Positions 28,478 to 34,217 of a DNA stretch of 56,562 nt are shown here, piece after piece. Origin of the DNA: Streptococcus sp. HMSC067H01 (lineage in GTDB: Bacteria; Bacillota; Bacilli; Lactobacillales; Streptococcaceae); contig NZ_KV817803.1 of assembly GCF_001814775.1 (NCBI RefSeq), forward strand, positions 93,659 through 150,220, read 5' to 3'. Both the position numbers and the translations under genes were made by a program. The notes beneath the pieces are model-generated. The model searched no databases and had not been told where the DNA came from. It saw only the letters and a list, made by a program, of their open reading frames with translations. The first letter of the stretch is position 1. Every line of letters starts with the position of its first letter.

Positions 28478-28978
28478 TTATTGCCCTGATACAACTTTAC
28501 TTGCAGCCTCAATCGCTTGTGTCATAGCATCACGTGCAGTCTTCAACTGTTGGAGAAAGACAGTACGTGATTCTTCTGGCATTTCTGTATCGTCAGAACC
28601 TGCGCTTGACAAGCCATCATTAAATGCTTTTCTTGAAGTCTCTAGTGAGTTAAGAGCAGGCTCTACTTGTTGTTTATAAACATCTTTTTCAGCCTCAGGA
28701 ACTTTGTCACCGATTTCTTCAACATATTTCTTATAGTTGTCAATCAACTTACCAAAAAGAGTTTTCATATCTCCAATTGTTTTAGCCTTGTCGATTTCTT
28801 CATCTGTTAGAAGAGTAACTTCAGATGTGTTTGTCTTTGAGTTATCTGTTTTTGACGAAGCTGATGTTTGTTCAGTCGAGCTTGAAGCTTTACTTGCAGA
28901 ATCAGAAGATTTATTTCCACAAGCTGCTAAAGTTGCAACTGATAAGAGCACAAGGCCCGCAGTAAGAAGTTTTTTCAT
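28478..28978 (-). CDS. Hypothetical Ser-rich lipoprotein
   Basis: 166-aa lipoprotein with lipobox LATLAACGNK (Cys 20). A low-complexity Ser/Thr/Lys/Asn linker of about 35 residues is followed by a helical domain (EIDKAKTIGDMKTLFGKLID and VFLQQLKTARDAMTQAIEAA) likely to form a coiled coil. I recognise no enzymatic motif. The gene is bracketed by two inverted copies of the 178-bp repeat, together with a decayed substrate-binding-protein fragment, so this block may have been inserted or rearranged. Confidence 0.7.
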   Translation of the reverse strand: MKKLLTAGLVLLSVATLAACGNKSSDSASKASSSTEQTSASSKTDNSKTNTSEVTLLTDEEIDKAKTIGDMKTLFGKLIDNYKKYVEEIGDKVPEAEKDVYKQQVEPALNSLETSRKAFNDGLSSAGSDDTEMPEESRTVFLQQLKTARDAMTQAIEAASKVVSGQ

Positions 28979-29046
28979 GACTATCTCCTTTAAATAGTTT
29001 TATGATACCTATATTTTAAAATAAAATAATTTTATTGTCAAATTTT

Positions 29047-29340
29047 TACCGAATTATTGAAGCTAAAAAGCTCATTGAGTTCACTATTTATAAAATCTTT
29101 AATAAATTTATCGAATATTTTCAAAAAATTATCAAAGACCGTGGTTTAGACTTGAATGCGGTTGACTTAGAAAGCAATGATAATCCAAACAACTACATTA
29201 TCTTTGTAAGCGACCAAAAAGAATTTAAAGAGCAATTTGACAATGTTCTCAAAGAACTCTACCAAGATGGAACCCTTGAAAAAGTCAGCAAAACCTATCT
29301 CGGTGGTTCTTACTTACCAGATCAATCTCAATTACAATAA
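29047..29340 (+). pseudogene. C-terminal remnant of amino-acid ABC transporter substrate-binding protein
   Basis: An open frame encodes about 75 residues, from KDRGLDLNAVDLESNDN to TLEKVSKTYLGGSYLPDQ. This is the typical C-terminus of family-3 (polar amino acid) substrate-binding lipoproteins (IIFVSDQKEFKEQFDNVLKE, then YQDGTLEKVSKTYLGG). No start codon context, signal peptide or N-terminal lobe is present, and the first 25 or so residues look like unrelated AT-rich DNA. I read it as a truncated gene. In pneumococcus an intact gene of this type lies near the nitroreductase-pepV pair. Confidence 0.8.
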
Positions 29341-29352
29341 GAAATATTAAAA

Positions 29353-29529
29353 GAGAGTGGGACAGAAATCGGTAATTCGTTAGAATTCGATTTCGTCGTC
29401 CCACCTCCGCACAGTTGAGTAGGGCTGTAAAAGCTTATGAAATCAGCGTAGTAGAGCCCACTCAACCACTGCGTCTTGCTCGACAATCCAAAATCAAAAA
29501 GAGGCTAGGACTTTTGTCCCAGACTCTTT
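29353..29529. repeat. 178-bp structured intergenic repeat, copy 3 (inverted)
   Basis: Reverse complement of copies 1 and 2 with a handful of differences, 177 nt long. It lies directly after the substrate-binding-protein remnant and before the phosphoesterase stop. Its terminal AGAGGCTAGGAC/GTCCCAGACTCT hairpin plus T run could terminate transcription from the left. Confidence 0.9.
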
Positions 29530-29553
29530 ATTTATTGTTAGTTAAAGCAACTC

Positions 29554-30387
29554 TTACAAATAATCAAAATAATTTTTCACATCCTCTACATAGCCATGCT
29601 TGTCAATTAAACTAGCTAACAAATCTCTATTATGGCCTTGATAGTTGTCCTCACGTCGCAACTCTTCATACATTTCGATAAAAGGAAGGCCTTTTTCCTT
29701 GGCTGATTCTAACTCTGCTTCATAATCATAGGCAACCTTACGAAATTGGATATTGACCAATTCACCATTTTCAACTTCGAGTAAGGCATACTGGGCTCGG
29801 TGATTTTTCAGCTCTTTCCAGTTAAAATAAGGCATACCAATCGAACCTGGATTGATGATTTGTTGGCCTTGGCTACCATAACGTAGGAGCTGTTTATGGA
29901 CATGCCCATAGACGGCTACATCCGTAGTTTCATCAAGTAACTGGTCAAATTTTTCGGTATTATTTTCAACCAGCAAATCACCACCATAATTTTTCTCAGG
30001 TAAATTATGAGAAAGAGAAAAACGCAAGCCTTCAACTTCTTTCTTGGCTACCATAGGTAGCTTTCTCAACCAATCAATATGCTCTGGCTTTAGGTCCTCC
30101 ATCAGATATTGGGTCATCCTGAGAAGCTGAATTTCTTCTGGATCCTCTAAACCATATTGCCCATCTAAAGCCTCTAACACACAATCATCCCAGTTTCCTC
30201 GAACGGATGCTGTAATGGGAAGGTCTTTCAAAAGAGCCACCAAGTCATTTGCTCCCGGCCCAGGAAGAAAAATATCTCCCAAAAGCCAATATTCAGTCGC
30301 TCCCAAATTTTTTGCGTCCTCAAGCACTCCAGCCAAGGCCGTCGTGTTACCATGAATGTCTGATAAAATTGCAATCTTATGGTTCAT
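29554..30387 (-). CDS. Calcineurin-like metallophosphoesterase
   Basis: 277-aa phosphoesterase of the YfcE/PrpE-like group. The metal-binding signature is complete: ILSDIHGN (DxH), LLGDIFLPGPG (GD), SVRGNWDD (GNxD-like), LSHNLPE, and VYGHVHKQ (GHxH). It probably cleaves a phosphodiester or phosphomonoester in the cytoplasm. The substrate is unknown. It is a single gene, divergent from the XRE operon. Confidence 0.9.
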   Translation of the reverse strand: MNHKIAILSDIHGNTTALAGVLEDAKNLGATEYWLLGDIFLPGPGANDLVALLKDLPITASVRGNWDDCVLEALDGQYGLEDPEEIQLLRMTQYLMEDLKPEHIDWLRKLPMVAKKEVEGLRFSLSHNLPEKNYGGDLLVENNTEKFDQLLDETTDVAVYGHVHKQLLRYGSQGQQIINPGSIGMPYFNWKELKNHRAQYALLEVENGELVNIQFRKVAYDYEAELESAKEKGLPFIEMYEELRREDNYQGHNRDLLASLIDKHGYVEDVKNYFDYL

Positions 30388-30524
30388 TTTCTGCTCCTTC
30401 TTTAGTGGATAGCTTTCAGTCTATCCAATTCACTCTTATAATTCTGTACTTTTCTCCATTATAGCATAAAATTGCTAGAAGATTTTATAACGGAAATATT
30501 CTCATCAACTTTCTCTTAAAAATA

Positions 30525-30585
30525 TGTCAAAAATAGTTGACATTTTATTTTTAAAAGAATATACTATAGTCAAATATATGTGACA
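30525..30585 (+). promoter_or_regulatory. Promoter with two matched operator-like palindromes
   Basis: A consensus promoter, TTGACA (30537-30542), 17 nt and TATACT (30560-30565), precedes the XRE gene. TGTCA-n8-TGACA (30525-30542) covers the -35, and AGTCA-n8-TGACA (30568-30585) covers the transcript start. The two sites have the same half-sites and spacing, and their centres are 43 bp apart, about four helical turns. This fits negative autoregulation by the XRE protein, which is inference. Confidence 0.7.
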
Positions 30586-30604
30586 TAAATAAAAAGGAGG
30601 AAGC

Positions 30605-30799
30605 ATGAATCGTGTGAAAGAATTCCGCAAGGAATTGGGCATATCCCAGCTCGAACTTGCCAAGGATATCGGTGTCTCGAGACAAACCATCAACATGATT
30701 GAAAACGACAAGTACAACCCCACCCTGGAACTTTGTCTCAATCTCGCCCGCAGCCTCCAAACTGACCTCAACAGTCTCTTTTGGGAGGACGATTTTTAA
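30605..30799 (+). CDS. Small XRE-family transcriptional regulator
   Basis: 64-aa Cro/CI-type helix-turn-helix protein with no extra domain (EFRKELGISQLELAKDIGVSRQTINMIENDKYNPTLEL, recognition helix VSRQTINMIE). An excellent ribosome binding site (AAGGAGG) precedes the ATG. It is the first gene of an operon with three small membrane proteins. Small XRE regulators of this kind commonly control a neighbouring membrane protein operon. Two palindromes in the promoter are likely targets. Confidence 0.92.
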   Translation: MNRVKEFRKELGISQLELAKDIGVSRQTINMIENDKYNPTLELCLNLARSLQTDLNSLFWEDDF

Positions 30800-30813
30800 A
30801 AAGGAGAAGAAAA

Positions 30814-31356
30814 ATGAAAAAAGAACCCCTCAATGAAAAACTGATCAAACGTATCTATGGCATTTCAGGTCCCCTTGATGAACACAAACGGCGCGAGGCT
30901 GAGCACATCGGAAATAAAATCTTTATGATTCTATTTTACCTCATGACTTTAGGCAATCTTATTCCCTTTGTCCTTGCTTTTAGATATCCCCAAGTAGTCG
31001 CTTTTGGATATCCAATCATTATCTTTCTAATTTCCATGGTTTGTGCTATCTATGTCACTAGTCAAACTACAAAAACTGGTATTGCTTCTATTGATCCTGA
31101 CGTGTTGAACCAGAAGGAAAAGAAACAGTTACGTAATCCTGGCCTTAAAGCTGGACTTTTCTATGGAGTCTTTATGTTCTTTGGCATACCACTTCTCCAT
31201 ATCCTAATGGATGATAGTAAAAGCTATCTTACCGCTCTTTTGAATACAAGAAGTATTTTGTCAACCATCGTTGCAGCCTTCTTTTTCGGATTAACAGTGC
31301 ATATTGTCGTCACTCTTCGCATTCAAAAAGCCAAGGAAGATCAGGACGACGATTAG
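30814..31356 (+). CDS. DUF3278-like membrane protein 1
   Basis: 180-aa protein with a cytoplasmic N-terminal tail (MKKEPLNEKLIKRIYGISGPLDEHKRREAE) and four predicted membrane segments (about 37-56, 63-83, 117-134, 144-165), followed by a charged tail ending EDQDDD. The GPLDEhkR start is shared with the second paralogue at 31720, which suggests a tandem duplication. It resembles the DUF3278 family, which has no known function. The ATG at 30814 follows AAGGAGA. An upstream in-frame ATG overlaps the regulator. Confidence 0.8.
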   Translation: MKKEPLNEKLIKRIYGISGPLDEHKRREAEHIGNKIFMILFYLMTLGNLIPFVLAFRYPQVVAFGYPIIIFLISMVCAIYVTSQTTKTGIASIDPDVLNQKEKKQLRNPGLKAGLFYGVFMFFGIPLLHILMDDSKSYLTALLNTRSILSTIVAAFFFGLTVHIVVTLRIQKAKEDQDDD

Positions 31357-31366
31357 GAGGAAACTT

Positions 31367-31693
31367 ATGAAATTACTAGTAACTTTACTTACCTATCATC
31401 TTTTGTTTGCTTCACTGCTCATCTTCATCATCGTTTCAGGGAACTTGCCAATCTACGATATAGTCCTCCTTCCAGTCTTTGTTCCAGCACTCAACAAAGG
31501 ATTGACTTATCTAAAGATAGATTCCCAAAAAACGCGCATACTCAACTTAGCACTATGCTTTATGATTCTATCCTTGCCACAACTGACGGTCATCTCAAGC
31601 AACTGGAAATATTATTTACTATTCACTATCGCTATCCTTTCTTCTATCACTTATCTTTATTATCTCTATCAATTCGTAAAAGAAACAAAATAA
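31367..31693 (+). CDS. Small four-helix membrane protein
   Basis: 108-aa, almost entirely hydrophobic, with about four membrane segments (LLVTLLTYHLLFASLLIFII, then IYDIVLLPVFVPAL, then the central pair near 60-100). No family recognised. AGGAGG lies 6 nt before the ATG, and the stop of the upstream gene is 10 nt away, so it is translated from the same message. Its place between two DUF3278-like proteins suggests one membrane complex. Confidence 0.75.
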   Translation: MKLLVTLLTYHLLFASLLIFIIVSGNLPIYDIVLLPVFVPALNKGLTYLKIDSQKTRILNLALCFMILSLPQLTVISSNWKYYLLFTIAILSSITYLYYLYQFVKETK

Positions 31694-31719
31694 CATCGTT
31701 CATTTAGGAGAAATCACCC

Positions 31720-32259
31720 ATGAAAAAAGAAGACTTAACAACTCGCTTACTTCGAAATTTCTTTCATATACAAGGGCCTTTTGACGAATGCCGTCAAGAG
31801 GTTATCTACAAGGCTTGCGCCCGTTCCATGGTCCAAATCTTTTACTCTTCCTTCTTTCTCTTCCTATTCTATATTTTGTTCGGACGCTTTATAGAAATTG
31901 TTCGATCGCTTATGCCCTACCTCTATTTTGGACTCATTCTGTTCATGAGTATAAAAGCTCAAAGAGCCGTACAAGAGCTTCATCTTGAAAAGGATGACAA
32001 ATCAGAAATCATCTACAAAACCTACAGCAAACGCCAAATAAAAGTTCGTAGTTGGTTGGTATTTATAATTATTGAGATTGGCTTATTTGCCCTGCTGCTC
32101 TTTCATAAACTCTTCGTTCAACAGATGTCCCTTTCAACTTTCTTGGAAAAAATCATCCAAACAGAGATAATGATCCCCTTACTGGTCTTTGGTCTTAGTA
32201 TTGGAGCAATCTTTGGAACTATGGTCTACAGCTTTCTATCGTTGCACAAGGAAAAGTAA
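31720..32259 (+). CDS. DUF3278-like membrane protein 2
   Basis: 179-aa paralogue of the protein at 30814. It has the same layout: MKKEDLTTRLLRNFFHIQGP, then FDECRQEV, then four predicted membrane segments (about 40-60, 63-80, 107-127, 149-170) and a short basic tail. The ribosome binding site is TAGGAGAA. It is last in the operon, followed by a strong terminator. Function unknown. Confidence 0.8.
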   Translation: MKKEDLTTRLLRNFFHIQGPFDECRQEVIYKACARSMVQIFYSSFFLFLFYILFGRFIEIVRSLMPYLYFGLILFMSIKAQRAVQELHLEKDDKSEIIYKTYSKRQIKVRSWLVFIIIEIGLFALLLFHKLFVQQMSLSTFLEKIIQTEIMIPLLVFGLSIGAIFGTMVYSFLSLHKEK

Positions 32260-32339
32260 GAAACTGCTTGGATTGTTGGTTATAAGCAAATGGGCAAAAA
32301 CTCACTTTATTGAAAAATCCCAGTAAATATTTTCAAGAT

Positions 32340-32387
32340 AAAACGCATAATATCAATTTTTTTGGATTCCTGATATTATGCGTTTTT
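32340..32387 (+). terminator. Strong terminator of the XRE operon
   Basis: AAAACGCATAATATCA and TGATATTATGCGTTTT form a perfect 16-bp stem around 15 nt, followed by T5 within the stem end. The rest of the 260-nt gap up to 32521 is taken by the tracrRNA-like gene on the other strand. Confidence 0.9.
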
Positions 32388-32421
32388 ATGATTTTAAAGA
32401 CAGTTTGCCCCATTCCTTTTA

Positions 32422-32541
32422 CAAAACGAAAAAGCCATCTTTACAGATGACTTTCTAACAACCGAATCGGTGCTCACTTTTTCAAGTTTGTATACGGACA
32501 AAGCCTTATTTTAACTTGCTGTGTTGACGAAAAATGGGGTA
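32422..32541 (-). ncRNA. Type II-A tracrRNA-like gene
   Basis: The minus strand reads CAACACAGCAAGTTAAAAT (antirepeat and lower stem), AAGGCTTTGTCCGTAT (nexus), AACTTGAAAAAGT (hairpin 1) and GAGCACCGATTCGGTTG (hairpin 2). This closely parallels the S. pyogenes/S. thermophilus CRISPR3 tracrRNA. The 5' antirepeat is partly degenerate (CCATTTTTCGT in place of CCATTCGAAA). The usual poly-U after hairpin 2 is lost, but an 8-bp AGTCATCT/AGATGGCT hairpin with TTTTTC follows and can terminate. No cas gene is in the window. A promoter was not found with confidence. Confidence 0.88.
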
Positions 32542-32549
32542 GTTGTTGG

Positions 32550-32585
32550 ATTTTGGAACTATTCGAAACAACACACCTCTAAAAC
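32550..32585 (-). CRISPR. Type II-A CRISPR repeat R2 (degenerate, probably terminal)
   Basis: On the minus strand a 36-nt unit runs from GTTTTAGAGGTGTGTTG to TTTCGAATAGTTCCAAAAT. It differs from the standard streptococcal II-A repeat (GTTTTAGAGCTGTGTTG then TTTCGAATGGTTCCAAAAC) at three positions, one of them the final C, as expected for a leader-distal repeat. It lies 9-20 nt from the tracrRNA antirepeat on the same strand. Phage DNA begins directly at its other border. Confidence 0.88.
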
Positions 32586-32934
32586 TAAGCGTGCAACTAG
32601 TCGAGCATTAAAGGCAACTGTAAACGAGATTCTGGAAGAATTTAAAGGCGCTTTAGAAGTCTTTAAAGATACAGGAGAAACTATTGAAAGTGCGACTGCT
32701 GATGGGGAACCGGTTTACTATGGTTTTTACAAAGAGCAGCTTTCTATGGATACTATTGATTTTGAAACGATTAAGGATGAGGCTAATGAGTTAGCTACTA
32801 CTAATGTGAACTTTGTTGCGACAGCTAGTTCAGATGCTGCAACTAATGGTTAATATGGTGCAATTGTGTATGGATCGGATGCTGAAAAGTTGAAGAAATT
32901 GAAGATTCAATTAAACATGACCGCAGCAGGGTAG
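32586..32934 (+). pseudogene. Phage tail protein fragment (likely major tail protein)
   Basis: The frame opens at the CRISPR repeat border with KRATSRALKATVNEILEEF and reads to SSDAATNG. It hits TAA at 32851, then continues in frame for 26 more residues (YGAIVYGSDAEKLKKLKIQL) to TAG at 32932. Position before the tail-assembly chaperone and tape-measure genes points to the major tail protein. The sequence alone does not prove it. Missing 5' end and an internal stop make it a pseudogene. Confidence 0.65.
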
Positions 32935-32983
32935 GAAGAAGGCGCAAGCTCTCCTTTTATCTTTTTTCTAGAAAGGAAAGTAT

Positions 32984-33286
32984 ATGGCTAATGTTAAATT
33001 TTTAATTAAAAACGAAAAGAGTCAGGACATTCAAAAGACCAATAAGGGAATTACTACTAAGGACTATCGTGACTACCTGATTCTCAATGAAGCACTATCT
33101 TCCGAATTGTCTGAAGTTGAAAAACTGGACAAGCAATTGGAATTCACCGCCTCATTGTTTGAAGATTTGGAAGTGGAAGAACTTTTGAAATACACTGATA
33201 TGGCGGATATTTTTGCAGTATTTGCGGACATCTACGCTCATCTGGTCGGTGATGTCGACCCAAAGGAGAAAAATAAAGCCAAGTGA
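32984..33286 (+). CDS. Phage tail assembly chaperone, G part
   Basis: 100-aa acidic protein (MANVKFLIKNEKSQDIQKTNKGI..., then EALSSELSEVEKLDKQLEFTASLFEDLE). It is typical of the short tail-assembly chaperone upstream of tape-measure genes in siphophages of Gram-positive bacteria. GAAAGG before the ATG is a ribosome binding site. It ends KEKNKAK-TGA inside a second overlapping frame that encodes the T extension. It is the only tail gene in the fragment that looks complete. Confidence 0.75.
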   Translation: MANVKFLIKNEKSQDIQKTNKGITTKDYRDYLILNEALSSELSEVEKLDKQLEFTASLFEDLEVEELLKYTDMADIFAVFADIYAHLVGDVDPKEKNKAK

Positions 33287-33461
33287 AGTGCTGAAACGGT
33301 TTTATGGATTTGTCAAGCAAGCTACTGAGGGACCTTATGAAATGATTATCCGTGATGTGATGGATACGAGTTGGGAGGATCTGATGGAGATCTTGGGAAT
33401 GATGGAAACGAGTGAAAGAGAAGAAGTTATAGACCTAGCTGATTTGTTGGGAACTATATAG
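33285..33461 (+). CDS. Phage tail assembly chaperone, T extension (frameshift partner)
   Basis: A frame +1 relative to the G part continues EVLKRFYGFVKQATEGPYEM and ends IDLADLLGTI at 33461. In siphophages the chaperone gene makes G and a frameshifted GT product. Here the shift needed is +1 (or -2), unlike the more usual -1. The A-rich GGAGAAAAATAAAG and the AAG-TGA stop context lie at the junction. It could instead be a separate gene from the GTG at 33288 with AAGGAG 20 nt upstream, or a mutated frame. Confidence 0.55.
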   Translation, partial: EVLKRFYGFVKQATEGPYEMIIRDVMDTSWEDLMEILGMMETSEREEVIDLADLLGTI

Positions 33462-33521
33462 CTATTAACTTGCAAATGTAGCTACACAGGAGTACAATAA
33501 TGTTGAAAAGATGGTGGCTAC

Positions 33522-33668
33522 ATGAATTAGCAATTTGTTAAACGAGCGAGAGTTGATGAGAAAATTGTAAAAAAACTAAATTTTGTATCAACAAAGCTAC
33601 AGCAAGGACGATCAGAAACGATCCGTCAAGGGATAGAGAAGCTCTATAGAGATGGGAGGACAATATGA
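33522..33668 (+). pseudogene. Ribbon-helix-helix-like small protein, broken by TAG
   Basis: ATG AAT TAG is followed in frame by 45 codons encoding QFVKRARVDEKIVKKLNF, then VSTKLQQGRSETIRQGIEKL and YRDGRTI. The beta-strand plus GRSETIRQGIEKL helix pattern resembles Arc/MetJ-type ribbon-helix-helix DNA-binding proteins. The third codon TAG would be CAG (Gln) after one C-to-T change, so this looks like a recent nonsense mutation. Its stop overlaps the next ATG (ATGA), a sign of former coupling. Confidence 0.6.
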
Positions 33669-33904
33669 GTAGAAAAGGATTGTTTAGGGCACGTATTTGG
33701 TTAGGTGTGGCTATTTCTGCTTTGGCTTTCTATACCTATACGATTATTTATATCTTTAATCATGATATGGATGAAATCTTTGCGCCTTTCACCATGTTGT
33801 TAATTTATGCACCGTTGATTCCTTTGTTTTTGATAGCAGTTGGTGGAATGTCTTTATTAGCTTGTGTAGAATTTGCTTATCGTAATCTGCAACGATATAA
33901 ATAA
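33665..33904 (+). CDS. Small two-helix membrane protein in phage segment
   Basis: 79-aa protein with two membrane segments (about 11-31 and 43-67) and a basic N-terminus (MSRKGLFRARIW). It overlaps the stop of the broken ribbon-helix-helix frame by 4 nt and ends one base before the next frame begins. No family recognised. Its place between chaperone and tape-measure genes suggests a phage origin, but such a gene is not standard there. Confidence 0.6.
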   Translation: MSRKGLFRARIWLGVAISALAFYTYTIIYIFNHDMDEIFAPFTMLLIYAPLIPLFLIAVGGMSLLACVEFAYRNLQRYK

Positions 33905-33964
33905 ATGAAAAGAGTCCGTAAGGGCTTTTTTTATTTGCTCTTAGGAGTTAGGAAGGAGAACAAG

Positions 33965-34064
33965 ATGGTAAGTGGTACGCCATTAGGTCAGATGTATATT
34001 GAGCTAGGGCTGGACGTGTCGAAGTTCAATCCCACTCTAAACGGTGCGAAAAATGCTGTAAAGT
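33965..34064 (+). pseudogene. Phage tape-measure protein, N-terminal fragment
   Basis: ATG at 33965 after AAGGAGAA starts MVSGTPLGQMYIELGLDVSK and continues FNPTLNGAKNAVK. This is the characteristic N-terminus of streptococcal phage tape-measure proteins, which are normally many hundreds of residues long. After 33 codons the coding sequence runs straight into CRISPR repeat R1 and stops at 34111. The break coincides exactly with the repeat border. Confidence 0.8.
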
Positions 34065-34100
34065 GTTTTAGAACCATTCGAAACAACACAGCTTTAAAAC
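34065..34100 (-). CRISPR. Type II-A CRISPR repeat R1
   Basis: On the minus strand a 36-nt unit runs from GTTTTAAAGCTGTGTTG to TTTCGAATGGTTCTAAAAC, two changes from the usual streptococcal II-A repeat. On its 3' side (minus strand) the phage tape-measure fragment begins. On its 5' side there are exactly 30 nt (34130-34101), the length of a spacer, ending GCACGAG, then an inverted half repeat. It has the same orientation as R2 and the tracrRNA. Confidence 0.9.
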
Positions 34101-34130
34101 CTCGTGCTTGAAATCTTTGATTCTCTGCTA

Positions 34131-34150
34131 GTTTCGAATGGTTCCAAAAC
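34131..34150 (+). CRISPR. Inverted 20-nt half of a II-A repeat
   Basis: GTTTCGAATGGTTCCAAAAC is the 3' 20 nt of the II-A repeat, but in plus orientation, opposite to R1 and R2. With R1 positions 34065-34084 it forms an inverted pair (19 of 20 match) that would fold into a hairpin with a 46-nt loop. Confidence 0.8.
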
Positions 34151-34183
34151 ATATTTCACAAGCTAAATATATAACAAAAGTAG

Positions 34184-34217
34184 CCCCTAACACTTCTCAG
34201 TGCTAGGGGTTTTTTTA
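34184..34217. terminator. Bidirectional terminator
   Basis: CCCCTAACAC and GTGCTAGGGG pair around TTCTCA. On the plus strand T8 follows. On the minus strand the stem is continuous (one G-U) and would end the TDT transporter transcript. Confidence 0.8.

Noticed and set aside
28359..28679. Open frame starting MGSSTLISS in repeat copy 2, with a similar frame in copy 1 at 23056-23250
   Set aside because: The frame lies in the structured repeat and runs into different downstream sequence in each copy. There is no ribosome binding site or conservation beyond the repeat.
32521..32585. N-terminal part of the 110-aa frame starting at 32521
   Set aside because: These residues are the translation of CRISPR repeat R2 and its flank. 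The phage coding sequence begins only at 32586.
32586..34064. A prophage
   Set aside because: Only a partial tail module is present. There is no integrase, attachment site, replication, head or lysis gene.
32550..34100. Phage-borne solitary repeats acting as RNA anti-CRISPRs
   Set aside because: The repeats sit at the ends of truncated phage genes and next to a host-type tracrRNA, which fits a host array remnant better. It is not fully excluded.
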